NCBI GenBank assembly: GCA_020633235.1
Contig: JACKEA010000004.1
Location: forward strand, 620,001-684,000
Origin: Polyangiaceae bacterium
GTDB lineage: Bacteria; Myxococcota_A; Polyangia; Polyangiales; Polyangiaceae
Length of the DNA stretch: 64,000 nucleotides
Direction of reading: 5' to 3'
The first letter of the stretch is position 1; every line of letters begins with the position of its first letter. The translations under genes and the position numbers were made by a program. The notes under the pieces were generated by a model. It was not told the origin of the DNA and made no database searches. It worked only from the letters and a program-made list of their open reading frames with translations. Positions 8,012-16,420 of this stretch are shown here, piece by piece.

Positions 8012-10236
8012 AAGCCGCCGCAGAAGACGCGACGAGTGCAGTCCGCGCATTGTGCGCGATATTCCCGCTGCCCCCGCAGGTACTCGAACAGGTTCACCTC
8101 TTCGTTGTCCACGAACAGCATGTGGCGTTCGAGCTTGAGTAAGTCGCCCACTACGAATCGTTCGTAGCCGGGCATGAAGCACCACGGCAGGTTGATCACG
8201 GAGAGCTTCATGCGGTCCTGCCAGCGGTCGATTACGCCCATGGCAATCCGCGCGGCCGCTGCGGTGTCGGGATTCACGACGTTCGTGGCGCGACCAAAGG
8301 GCGTGAGGAACTGGATGTTGAGCCAGCGGAGGCCCAAGTCCCACACCAGCTGGGTGATCGCTTCCAGGTGCTCGTGGTTGGAGGCGGTGAGGGTGACGTT
8401 GGCGCCCAGCTCGATCTCCGGAGCGGCGAGTCGCACGCAGTTCTTTACGCCTGAAAGCGTCTGATCGAAGGCCTCCGGCACGCCGACGTTGGCCGCGTGC
8501 AGGTAGCGCGTGGGCCCGTGGATGGAGAACAGCAGGGAGGTGACGCCCGACGCCAAGAGCTCTCGGGCGTAGTCCTCGTACGCCGCCATGCGCCCGTTCG
8601 TGGTGACGTTCACCTTCTGGTAGCCGGCGCGCCGCGCAAATTGGATCAGGGAGAACAGTCGCGGGTTCAGCGTTGGCTCGCCCCCGTCGATGTCCAGCAG
8701 GGACACGCCCTGCTTGCGATACTTCACCAACAGCTCCCGCTGCCGGTCGAAGTCGCCGTCTACCTGGGTGCGCGTGCCCACGGCGCAGAAGGTGCAACGA
8801 TTGTTGCACTTGTAGGTGGCGTTCAAGATCACCTTCTTGGGCCCTTGGCCCGCCGCCAAGCGCAGATCGAAGGTCTCCTTCATTTGCCGAAGCTCGTCGA
8901 GCGACACCTGCTCCGTGGCCAGGCTCGGGGCCTTCTGGAACCGCGGGCCCCAGTCGCCCACGACGGGCAAGCTCAGGCCCAGCTCCCCCGCGCGCTTCGC
9001 CAGGCGCGTTCCCGGAAGTGGCGTGGCGAACTGGACGCTGGGCCAGGCGCGGTGGTTCTCGTAGAGCTCGATGGCGAGCTCCAGCGTGGCGTTGATCTCC
9101 GCGCGGCTCTCGCCGGGCATGCCGATGATGAAGTGCACCAGGAGCGGCACGTCGGCGTCCGCCGCATGCGCGGCCACGCCGCGAATCGCCCCCAGATCCA
9201 GCTCCTTGCCGACCACCTCGTCCACCACGCGCTGCACGCCGCTCTCGGCGCTGACGCTCAGCGTGGTGAGGCGACCGCGCATCATCGCGAGGTGCCCGGG
9301 CATCACGTAGTCCGCGCGCAGTCCGTTGGGGATTTCGAAGGCGAGATCCCGCTCCGCGAGCAGCTCCAACAGCTGGTCGAAGTGGCGCTCGTTGACGTTG
9401 GCGAGCTCGTCGAGCAAGTGCACTCGGCCGGCGCCGAGGGCCGTCAGCTGATCCAAGCGCGCCGCGAGCGCCGCGCGGGAATGGCGCCGCTGGCGTTTGG
9501 GTGCTCCCGGCGCGAGGCCTGGGTTGGAGGAGCAGTGCGCACAGCGAAAGGGGCAGCCGCGACTCGTGAGCAGCGGTAGCGATGCGCCGTCGATTGGGAA
9601 GGCCCAGCTGGCGCGTCCGAGCTCGTGCATCACGGCGTCGTGGAAGGCGAAGTATGCCGATACGTCCACCAGGTCCCACGCGGGCAGCGGCAGCGCGTCC
9701 ACGTCGTCGACCTCTTGGCCGACCACGGTGCGCGGTGCTTCGGGCCGACCCGCGCTCAGCAGTCGTTCCAGCTCGGCAACGAGCACGCGCTCGGCTTCGT
9801 AGCGCACCAGCACGTCGACCTCGGGGTACGCCGCCAAGACGTCTTGCGACGGGACGTCCACCACGTGCTGTCCGCTCTGGTACATCTCCGCGAGCACCAG
9901 CGGCCGCGCGGGGGACCGGCGCCGGAGCGTGCCGAGCAGCTCGGCCAACACGGGTTCCCGCTCCGGCGGCCGATGAAAGGGCGTGAGCGCGATCACCACC
10001 ACGTCTGCGTCGTCCCAGCGCTCCGGCGCGAGCTCCGCGCCGAGCCGAATCCAGTCGTCGACCTCATAGGTCAGCGTCGCGCCGGGCATGGCCAGCGCGT
10101 CCGCGAGGGTGACGTCGTGCCCCGCCGCGCGCAGCACGGCGGCGTTCTGCACCGCTCCCAGATCCGCGAAGTAGGGGTAATCGATGAAATCGCGGCTCAG
10201 CCGGAGCGGCGGAAATACGACCGCCACGCGCGCCAT
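7882..10236 (-). CDS. B12-binding-type radical SAM / second radical SAM fusion protein
   Basis: The product has 784 residues and two radical SAM cores. The N-terminal 200 residues resemble a cobalamin-binding region (VVFPPLRLSRDFIDYPYF...ADVVVIALTPFHRP). The first CxxxCxxC is CPFRCAHC (C228, C232, C235), with an MiaB/Elp3-like barrel (HFIIGMPGESRAE). The second is CNNRCTFC (C477, C481, C484), followed by DGGEPTLNP, and ends in a SPASM-like CADCTRRVFCGG. Such enzymes cleave SAM to a 5'-deoxyadenosyl radical. Two intact cores in one chain is unusual. ATG 10236 lies 7 bases behind TAAGCT. The second core resembles the enzymes at 49-54 kb and 62 kb. Confidence 0.9.
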   Translation of the reverse strand: MARVAVVFPPLRLSRDFIDYPYFADLGAVQNAAVLRAAGHDVTLADALAMPGATLTYEVDDWIRLGAELAPERWDDADVVVIALTPFHRPPEREPVLAELLGTLRRRSPARPLVLAEMYQSGQHVVDVPSQDVLAAYPEVDVLVRYEAERVLVAELERLLSAGRPEAPRTVVGQEVDDVDALPLPAWDLVDVSAYFAFHDAVMHELGRASWAFPIDGASLPLLTSRGCPFRCAHCSSNPGLAPGAPKRQRRHSRAALAARLDQLTALGAGRVHLLDELANVNERHFDQLLELLAERDLAFEIPNGLRADYVMPGHLAMMRGRLTTLSVSAESGVQRVVDEVVGKELDLGAIRGVAAHAADADVPLLVHFIIGMPGESRAEINATLELAIELYENHRAWPSVQFATPLPGTRLAKRAGELGLSLPVVGDWGPRFQKAPSLATEQVSLDELRQMKETFDLRLAAGQGPKKVILNATYKCNNRCTFCAVGTRTQVDGDFDRQRELLVKYRKQGVSLLDIDGGEPTLNPRLFSLIQFARRAGYQKVNVTTNGRMAAYEDYARELLASGVTSLLFSIHGPTRYLHAANVGVPEAFDQTLSGVKNCVRLAAPEIELGANVTLTASNHEHLEAITQLVWDLGLRWLNIQFLTPFGRATNVVNPDTAAAARIAMGVIDRWQDRMKLSVINLPWCFMPGYERFVVGDLLKLERHMLFVDNEEVNLFEYLRGQREYRAQCADCTRRVFCGGFYRMDDVPEPEWLIEPEALLRPIDKDGLTGPSRERRRSPASEV

Positions 10237-10243
10237 AGAGTCG

Positions 10244-10249
10244 AGCTTA
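10244..10249 (-). promoter_or_regulatory. -10-like TAAGCT
   Basis: Reading the minus strand, TAAGCT is followed by 7 bases and then ATG 10236 of the double radical SAM gene, with no Shine-Dalgarno site between. This is the same leaderless arrangement seen at many other starts here. Confidence 0.4.
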
Positions 10250-10343
10250 TCGCGGATTTGGGCCCTTCGCTCCCCGGCTTGGGCGGTCGCCGTTCTCCGA
10301 TCTTGACCTCTCACCCCCGAGTAGCACAAATGCTGCCGCGACC

Positions 10344-10979
10344 ATGAAGCTCCTCGTGGCACTGCTGTCGGCCGGGGTCGGCCTGTCCATCGCGGCTTCG
10401 GCGGCGGCGGCGGACACGGCGGACGAAACCAACTACCAACCCGGTGCCGTGCGCCGCTCGGATTTCACCGCCGGCATCTCCTTGGGGCTGGTCGCAGCGT
10501 CCACCTACGGCTACCCGAACGAAGCCGGCAAGCTCGACAATCCCGCGTACGTAGCGGATACCGGGGTCGGCCTCGGAAGCGCCAGCGCCATATGGCTCGG
10601 CGGTGCCCTCCGCGATTGGTTCAGCTTCGGCCTCGGCATCACGAGCTTGGCGTACAAGGCCAAGGGGCTGGACGCGCAAGCGGGTGGCTTCATCGTGCGC
10701 ATCGAGACCTTTCCCTTCTTCGACGTCGCGGACTTCGGGCAAGACCTGGGGCTGTATGGGATGTTCGGCCTCGGCGGCATGACCCTGAAAGAGGGCGACG
10801 AGACCCGTGCGGACGGCGGCGCGCTGTCCCTCGTCACCGTCGGTGCGTTGTGGGAGCCAGTGCGTTTTGGCAGCTTCAACTTCGGCCCGTCCCTCGACTA
10901 CACGCACCTGTTCAGCCAAACCCTCGAGTCGCAGTACGTCACCTTGAGTGCGCGCCTCGTGTTCTACGGCGGGCCCTGA
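10344..10979 (+). CDS. Putative outer-membrane beta-barrel protein
   Basis: The product has 211 residues. Signal peptide MKLLVALLSAGVGLSIAASAAAA has a signal peptidase I site near AAA-D. The mature part alternates Gly-rich turns and amphipathic strands (DFTAGISLGLVAAS, WFSFGLGITSLAY, GLYGMFGLGGMTL) and ends with an aromatic residue near the C-terminus (LVFYGGP), as barrels do. No specific family is recognised. It is convergent with the DUF3820-like gene, with a repeat pair in between. Confidence 0.7.
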   Translation: MKLLVALLSAGVGLSIAASAAAADTADETNYQPGAVRRSDFTAGISLGLVAASTYGYPNEAGKLDNPAYVADTGVGLGSASAIWLGGALRDWFSFGLGITSLAYKAKGLDAQAGGFIVRIETFPFFDVADFGQDLGLYGMFGLGGMTLKEGDETRADGGALSLVTVGALWEPVRFGSFNFGPSLDYTHLFSQTLESQYVTLSARLVFYGGP

Positions 10980-11000
10980 CGTCCGTACGCGACGGGTATC

Positions 11001-11046
11001 GCGCCGCACCAACAATCTGATCTTTCTTGTCGGTCCGGCGCGGAAC
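11001..11046. terminator. Inverted pair of the dispersed repeat between convergent genes
   Basis: GCGCCGCACCAACAA (11001-11015) faces TTGTCGGTCCGGCGC (from 11028) across a TCTGATCTTTC spacer, giving a hairpin of about 15 bp with few mismatches. It lies exactly between the 3' ends of two convergent genes, so a bidirectional terminator role is plausible. Confidence 0.5.
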
Positions 11047-11051
11047 CACCC

Positions 11052-11309
11052 TCAATCTCGTTCGGCCTCGGCCCGCGCGATGAGCGGATCCAGCAAGTAG
11101 GAAAGGCCGTTCATCTTGATTTCGAGGATGGTGCGGAGCTGATCGCCGAGCTTGCCGCGGGGAAAACCCTCGCGGCTCATCCACACCAGGTACGCTTCGG
11201 GGATCTCGTAGAGGTGACGCCCTTGGTAGCGGCCAAAGGGCATGATCGCCCGCACCAAGTCGTCGAGATACTGCGCGTCCGGCGGGGGGAGGGGCTCGAC
11301 CCGGGTCAC
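11052..11309 (-). CDS. DUF3820-like small protein
   Basis: This protein of about 85 residues carries the DUF3820 pattern: FGRYQGRHLYEIP, then YLVWMSREGFPRGKLGDQL and EIKMNGLSYLLDPL. Family members are about 70-80 residues and of unknown biochemical role. The start is uncertain. GTG 11309 gives the family length, while the longer reading frame would run antisense into the phosphohexomutase gene. Confidence 0.75.
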   Translation of the reverse strand: MTRVEPLPPPDAQYLDDLVRAIMPFGRYQGRHLYEIPEAYLVWMSREGFPRGKLGDQLRTILEIKMNGLSYLLDPLIARAEAERD

Positions 11310-11392
11310 GGAGGCGACGGGACAACGGCGAGAGATCGCCGTCAACTGACGATTTTCGGACGCTGGCGGTTGGTCCGACGCACGACGTGACG

Positions 11393-11398
11393 TAGCTT
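11393..11398 (+). promoter_or_regulatory. -10-like TAGCTT
   Basis: TAGCTT ends 8 bases before ATG 11407 of the phosphohexomutase-like gene, and no Shine-Dalgarno site is present. Confidence 0.4.
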
Positions 11399-11406
11399 CC
11401 GCGCGC

Positions 11407-12483
11407 ATGGTCTTTCGCCCGTACGACATCCGCGGCGTCGCCGACCGCGACCTGAAGGACGAGCTGGTGCAGAAGATCGGGCGCGGGCTCGGGCGCATGC
11501 TGCGTCGCGGTGGTCCGGAGGGCGCGCCGCCACGCATCGTGGTCGGTCGGGATTGCCGCGCTTCGGGGCCGCGGTTGTTCGATGCCCTGGTGCACGGGCT
11601 GGTGGACGGTGGCGTGGACGTGATCGACGTGGGCGTGGGGCCGACGCCCTTGATGTACTTCGGCGTTCGCAGCCTGGATGCGGACGGCGGCGTGATGATC
11701 ACCGGCGGGCACGATCCGAAGGAGATCAACGGCTTCAAGATCACGCGCTCTTCGGGGCGCTTCGTGGGAGAGGATCTCGAGAAGCTCGAAGCATGGGTGG
11801 CCGGAGCGCCACCTCCGCTCGGTATCCAAGGGTCCCTCGAGACCATCATGGTGGAAGACGGCTACCTGGATCGCTTGGAGAAGCTCGAGCTCGCGGATCC
11901 TGGCATGAAGGTGGTGGTGGACGCGGGCAACGGCGCGGCGGGGCCGATTGCGCTGCGGGCGCTCCGGGGTCTGGGGATCACACCCACGGCGCTCAATTGC
12001 CGGATGGACGGCAGTTTCCCCAATCACGATCCCGACCCGCTGGTGGCCGAGAACCTGGCACAGCTGGCGGGTGCGGTTCGCGCTCAGAACGCGCGCGTGG
12101 GGGTCGCATGGGACGGCGACGGCGACACGCTGGGCGTGGTGGATGCGAACGGCGCGATCGTCGCCGGGGAGCGATTGCTCGCTCTGTTCGCCAGCGAGGT
12201 GCTGCGCGAAAACCCGGGCGCGACCGTGATCGTGGACGCCCGCTGCTCGCTCTCGAAGGCTGACGGCGTGGTGCCCTGGACCACCGGGCGCTGTCCCACG
12301 CCGGCGGACATGCGCGAGCACGATGCCCTGTTCGCAGGAGACGCCCGCGGGCATTTCTGTTTCCGCGATCACTATCTGGGTTTCGACGACGCCATCTACG
12401 CCGCCGTGCGCCTGCTCGAAATCCTGTCGCGACGAGGCAAGACCGTCGGGGAGTTGCTGGTCGCGATCGAGGCCGGAGCGTGA
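11407..12483 (+). CDS. Degenerate phosphomannomutase/phosphoglucomutase-like protein
   Basis: The 358-residue protein matches the alpha-D-phosphohexomutase family (MVFRPYDIRGVAD at the start, then GRDCRASGP and GPTPLMYF), but key sites are altered. The phosphoserine loop, normally TASHNP, reads TGGHDP at residues 99-104, so the catalytic Ser is Gly101. The metal loop DGDGD is kept at 236-240 but the following Arg is Thr. The sugar loop GExSGH reads GDARGH. The C-terminal phosphate-binding domain (about 90 residues) is missing. It probably lacks mutase activity and may bind sugar phosphates (inference). Its stop codon overlaps the prmC start (GTGA). Confidence 0.85.
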   Translation: MVFRPYDIRGVADRDLKDELVQKIGRGLGRMLRRGGPEGAPPRIVVGRDCRASGPRLFDALVHGLVDGGVDVIDVGVGPTPLMYFGVRSLDADGGVMITGGHDPKEINGFKITRSSGRFVGEDLEKLEAWVAGAPPPLGIQGSLETIMVEDGYLDRLEKLELADPGMKVVVDAGNGAAGPIALRALRGLGITPTALNCRMDGSFPNHDPDPLVAENLAQLAGAVRAQNARVGVAWDGDGDTLGVVDANGAIVAGERLLALFASEVLRENPGATVIVDARCSLSKADGVVPWTTGRCPTPADMREHDALFAGDARGHFCFRDHYLGFDDAIYAAVRLLEILSRRGKTVGELLVAIEAGA

Positions 12484-13343
12484 GCGATCCGTGGACCATT
12501 GCCCGCGTGCTGAAGTGGGCGACGGAAGACTTCCGCGGGCGCGGCATGGAGTCGCCCCGGCTGGACGCGGAGCTGTTGCTCGGGCTCTCCTTGGGGCTCG
12601 ATCGCGTGCGGCTCATCTTGGAGGCGGCGCGGCCACTGACCCCGGAGGAGCTGTCGAGCTATCGCGAGCTCATCAAGCGGCGCCGGAGCGGCGAGCCCAT
12701 CGCCTACATTCGCGGTGAGCGAGAGTTCTACGGCTTGCCCATCCGGGTGACTCCGGCGGTCTTGATCCCGCGACCGGACACCGAGACGTTGGTAGAGGTG
12801 GCGCTGGAGCGCACGCGGGGGCGGCACATGTACGGGCGAGCGTTGGATCTGTGTACCGGCTCCGGCTGCGTGGCGATCGCCTTCGCCAAGGAGCGCCCCA
12901 CCTGGCGCGTGACCGGGGTGGACGTTTCGGCCGCGGCCATCGCGGTGGCGCGGCAGAACGCCGAACGCCTCTCGGCGCGGGCCGCGGCGCGGTGGCTTTC
13001 GGGGGACTTGTTCGCGCCGCTGGCCGAAGGCGAACGCTTCGAGCTGATCACGGCGAACCCGCCGTACATCCCGCACGCCGACATGGCGGAGCTTTCCGTG
13101 GGGATTCGCGAGTTCGAGCCCCGCGTGGCGTTGGACGGCGGAGCGGATGGGCTGGACGTGGTGCGCCGCATCCTCGAGCAAGCGCCGGAGCGTCTGGTGC
13201 CGGGCGGCGTGATCGCGCTGGAGCTGCAGTACGACCAAGCGGAGCGCGTCAGCGAGATGATGACGGCGCACGGTCTCGTGCGCGTGGAGCGCCGCAAGGA
13301 CTACGGCGGCCACGAACGCGTGGTGAGCGCGCTCAAGGAATAG
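12480..13343 (+). CDS. prmC: Release factor glutamine methyltransferase PrmC (HemK)
   Basis: The product has 287 residues, normal for the family. An N-terminal helical domain is followed by a class I methyltransferase with LDLCTGSGCVAIA (SAM site), VDVSAAAIAVARQNA and the signature NPPYIP. The C-terminus has KDYGGHERVV. It methylates Gln in the GGQ motif of peptide release factors. GTG 12480 overlaps the preceding stop by four bases, so translation is coupled to the phosphohexomutase homologue. The 3' end overlaps the opposing HDOD-GGDEF gene by 11 bases. Confidence 0.94.
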   Translation: MSDPWTIARVLKWATEDFRGRGMESPRLDAELLLGLSLGLDRVRLILEAARPLTPEELSSYRELIKRRRSGEPIAYIRGEREFYGLPIRVTPAVLIPRPDTETLVEVALERTRGRHMYGRALDLCTGSGCVAIAFAKERPTWRVTGVDVSAAAIAVARQNAERLSARAAARWLSGDLFAPLAEGERFELITANPPYIPHADMAELSVGIREFEPRVALDGGADGLDVVRRILEQAPERLVPGGVIALELQYDQAERVSEMMTAHGLVRVERRKDYGGHERVVSALKE

Positions 13344-14877
13344 CGGCGAGGGCGGGAGCAGGCTCGCTGGGGGCGGCGGCCACCACGCGATTGCGGCCCC
13401 GCTGTTTGGCGCTGTAGAGGGCGAGATCGGCGCGCTCCACCAGGACCTGCGCCTCGCAGCTGCCGTCGCACGCGGCCACACCCAGGCTGACCGTCGCATG
13501 GATCACGCTGTCACCGAAGGGGACCTCCATCGCCGCGATTCCGCGTCTCAGGCGCTCGGCGAGCGTGAGGGCGCCTGCTTGGGTGGTCTTCGGCAGGATC
13601 AGGGCGAACTCCTCGCCGCCGTAGCGCGCGGCGACGTCTCCGGCGCGCAAGCACTTGCGGAGCAATGCCCCCAGGTACTGCAGCACGCGGTCGCCGCCCG
13701 GATGGCCAAAGGTGTCATTGATCCGCTTGAAGTGATCGATGTCCATCAACAGCACGGAGATGGGCTCGCCGTAGCGTTGGGCGCGGGCCATGTCGCGGCG
13801 CAGGGCATCATCGAAGGCGCGCCGGTTCGATAGCTCGGTGAGGGAGTCCGTGCCGGCCAGCTTGGAGAGCTCGGCGTTGGCGTCCGCCAGCTTGCGCGCA
13901 AGGTCTTCCTTCTCTTGAATCACCTGTTCCAGACGACGCACGACGCGCTCGTACTCCATGTTGAGCTTGACCAGATTCTGCCGCGCGTCCGTGGTCAAAG
14001 ACTCGAGATCGGGTTGCGGACCAATGTCTCGGGCCAGCGCCGTCGCAGCCGCGGCCACCTGGTCCGGGAGCGCCTCCAAGATGTGCGTGATGCGCTCTGC
14101 TGGTAGGCCGCAGTCCGAGGCCGCCGCCATGGCTTCTTCGCGGTTGCGCAGGACGTCCCCCGCTTCGAACACGCCGGCCACGCGTTCCGCCAACCACGCC
14201 ACCTTGCCCGGCAAGGTCGTGGGGGGCGTGCGATCGTGATGGTGCTCGATGGCGGCGATGGCTTCGTCCGAGAGTCGGAACTCGGTGGCGATGTGGGCGC
14301 CATGCTCGGGATGGGGCGGCAACCCCAGGGAGCGTTCGTAGGTGCAGCGCTGCAGCGCGGGCCAGCTGGCCACGGCGGCGGCAGCGCGCAGGTCTTCGCG
14401 GGCGCGGGCGAGGAGGCCCACCTCCAAGAACAAGCCCACCGTGAAGTACTCGTCCACGTTGTTGGCGCCGAAGGCGGCGGCCACCATGCGCGCTGCCACG
14501 GCGCGGCGGATGGAGTTGACGAGCAGTGCTTCGGCGCCGGTGCCTCCGGGGATCATGTCCGTCAGTGCCAGGCTGAGACCGATGTTCCGAAGGCCCCGGA
14601 TGCCGAGCAGGCTCGCCGCCTGGGCCACGTCCGAAACACGCACCCGCGAGCCCCAAGCGGCGCTGTTCACGAGGGAAAGCACGCGGACTGCAAAGCCAGG
14701 GTCGCTCTCCGCCAGCTTGCCCAAGTCCCGAACTGAGACAGTGGGGGAGAGCGACGTCTCCACGATTCGGACGGCCATCAGGGCGAGAGGCGTGCTGTTC
14801 AACTGACTCAAGGGGCCCTCCAGCCTGATGGAACGAACCTCGCGCCCGATCCTTGAGGCCTGGATGACCGAAGTCAC
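13333..14877 (-). CDS. HDOD-GGDEF protein, predicted diguanylate cyclase
   Basis: The 514-residue cytoplasmic protein has an HDOD domain at residues about 15-220 (SLVNSAAWG, AIEHHHDRTPP), a coiled-coil stretch near 300-340 (EYERVVRRLEQVIQEKEDL), and a GGDEF domain with intact GGEEF at 420-424. An RAGD sequence five residues upstream matches the c-di-GMP inhibitory I-site (RxxD). It probably makes c-di-GMP with product feedback. It starts at GTG 14877, 6 bases after the stop of the PilT-like gene, so the two likely form an operon linking c-di-GMP to pilus motility. Confidence 0.9.
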   Translation of the reverse strand: MTSVIQASRIGREVRSIRLEGPLSQLNSTPLALMAVRIVETSLSPTVSVRDLGKLAESDPGFAVRVLSLVNSAAWGSRVRVSDVAQAASLLGIRGLRNIGLSLALTDMIPGGTGAEALLVNSIRRAVAARMVAAAFGANNVDEYFTVGLFLEVGLLARAREDLRAAAAVASWPALQRCTYERSLGLPPHPEHGAHIATEFRLSDEAIAAIEHHHDRTPPTTLPGKVAWLAERVAGVFEAGDVLRNREEAMAAASDCGLPAERITHILEALPDQVAAAATALARDIGPQPDLESLTTDARQNLVKLNMEYERVVRRLEQVIQEKEDLARKLADANAELSKLAGTDSLTELSNRRAFDDALRRDMARAQRYGEPISVLLMDIDHFKRINDTFGHPGGDRVLQYLGALLRKCLRAGDVAARYGGEEFALILPKTTQAGALTLAERLRRGIAAMEVPFGDSVIHATVSLGVAACDGSCEAQVLVERADLALYSAKQRGRNRVVAAAPSEPAPALAAIP

Positions 14878-14883
14878 GTTACG

Positions 14884-16377
14884 TCAGGTTGGCAGGGCCA
14901 CTCCTGCGCGAGAAAGGGCTTCTTTGAAGCTCAGCTTGTCGTTGGATTTCATGTACGCCTCTTGCGGCTCCACCTGGCCGCTGCGGACCAGCTCCAGCAG
15001 GTGGTCGTTCATGGTTTGCATGCCCAGAGCGCGTCCGGTCTGGAGCAAGCTGGCGATCTGATACGTCTTTCCCTCACGGATGAGGTTGGACACGGCCTGG
15101 GTGGTCACCAGGATTTCGTAGGCCGCCACGCGGCCGCCGCCCTTCTTCTTGCACAGCACCTGCGCGATCACCCCGCGAAGGGACTCGCTGAGCATGGTGC
15201 GGATCTGTTCCTGCTGATCCGGTGGGAACTGGTCGATGATGCGATCGATGGTGCTGGTCGCGCTAGTGGTGTGCAGCGTGCCGAACACCAGGTGTCCCGT
15301 TTCCGCCGTTTCCACCGCGATGGAAATGGTTTCCAGGTCCCGCATCTCGCCCACCAGCACGATGTCCGGGTCTTCGCGCAGGGCCGCCCGGAGCGCGTTC
15401 TTGAAAGAGCGCGTGTGCACGCCCACCTCGCGTTGGTTCACCAGGCAGCGCTTGTTCTCGTGCACGAACTCGATGGGATCTTCGATGGTGATGATGTGGT
15501 CCGCTCGGTTTTGGTTGATGTGATCGATGAGCGCCGCCAGCGTGGTGCTCTTGCCGCTGCCGGTGGGGCCCGTGACCAGCACCAAGCCCTTGCTGAGCCA
15601 GCACAGGTCCATCACCTTGGGCGGGATGCCGAGCTTGTCGGCGCTCAGGATCTCGAAGGGGATCTGGCGGAACACCGCTCCCGGTCCGTTGCGATCGCGA
15701 AAGTAGTTGGCGCGGAAGCGCGCGACGCCCTCGATGGCGTAGGCAAAGTCCGTGTCCCACTCTTCTGCCAGCTCCTGCCGGTTGCGCTCGGGCATGATGG
15801 CGTCCAGGAGCTTCTCCAGCGCTGCGGCGTCCAGCGCCGGGTGGCGTTCGAGGACGGCGATGGAACCGTTCAGGCGCACCATGGCGGGGCTGCCGGTGGT
15901 GAGGTGCAGGTCGCTGGCACCCACGCGCACCATCTCGCGCAGCAGCACGTTGATGGGCGGCTCCCCGGGCCGCGCTTCCACCTTGGGCGGCGCGATGCTG
16001 CCGCGCTGCTGTTGCACGTGAGGCATGGGCGGTTCCAGCTCCGGCCGCCGCCGCGTGGCCAGGGGTGACGCGGCCGCCACGGTGCTCAGACGGATCACGA
16101 GCTTCAGACTGCCCGCACGCTCGAGCTCGGCATCCACCTGCACCGGTACCCCGTCGGAATCATGGGTGAAGCTCGCGCTCCCGTCTCGCTTGAGGGCCTG
16201 TAGTGTTTCGGCGGATGCCACCTCTTGGAGGATGAACGACAGCTCCTTGTGATCCACGCGGGTGCTGCTCAGCCGCTCCCCGGTGGTGAACTGGAACTTG
16301 GCCGGGCGATCGCTGGTGAGCTCCAGAGCGCTGGCGCCGTGGCGGATGAGATGGTGGATGTAGGCATCGATGCGCAT
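14884..16377 (-). CDS. PilT-like twitching motility ATPase with extra N-terminal domain
   Basis: The product has 497 residues against about 345-370 for ordinary PilT. Residues about 150-490 are a full PilT: VGASDLHLTTGSP, Walker A GPTGSGKSTT, Asp box TIEDPIEFVH, Walker B ILVGEMRD-type sequence and HTTSA. The first 100 residues (IHHLIRHGASALELTSDRPAKF...) look like a worn second copy of the PilT N-terminal domain. PilT powers pilus retraction. ATG 16377 starts this domain. It is divergent from the gene at 16421. Confidence 0.9.
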   Translation of the reverse strand: MRIDAYIHHLIRHGASALELTSDRPAKFQFTTGERLSSTRVDHKELSFILQEVASAETLQALKRDGSASFTHDSDGVPVQVDAELERAGSLKLVIRLSTVAAASPLATRRRPELEPPMPHVQQQRGSIAPPKVEARPGEPPINVLLREMVRVGASDLHLTTGSPAMVRLNGSIAVLERHPALDAAALEKLLDAIMPERNRQELAEEWDTDFAYAIEGVARFRANYFRDRNGPGAVFRQIPFEILSADKLGIPPKVMDLCWLSKGLVLVTGPTGSGKSTTLAALIDHINQNRADHIITIEDPIEFVHENKRCLVNQREVGVHTRSFKNALRAALREDPDIVLVGEMRDLETISIAVETAETGHLVFGTLHTTSATSTIDRIIDQFPPDQQEQIRTMLSESLRGVIAQVLCKKKGGGRVAAYEILVTTQAVSNLIREGKTYQIASLLQTGRALGMQTMNDHLLELVRSGQVEPQEAYMKSNDKLSFKEALSRAGVALPT

Positions 16378-16390
16378 GGCGATCCGCGAA

Positions 16391-16413
16391 AGTATCACAC
16401 GGCGTGGTACAAA
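16391..16413. promoter_or_regulatory. Divergent -10-like elements
   Basis: The 43 bases between the divergent starts 16377 and 16421 hold GATACT on the minus strand (16391-16396, 13 bases before the PilT start) and TACAAA on the plus strand (16408-16413, 7 bases before GTG 16421). Confidence 0.4.
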
Positions 16414-16420
16414 TCGCGGC

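Noticed and set aside
6707..9679. Minus-strand open frame of 990 codons
   Set aside because: It runs through ctaA antisense and the double radical SAM gene in a different frame, is Arg/Gly/His-rich without motifs, and disappears against the clear domains of the real genes.
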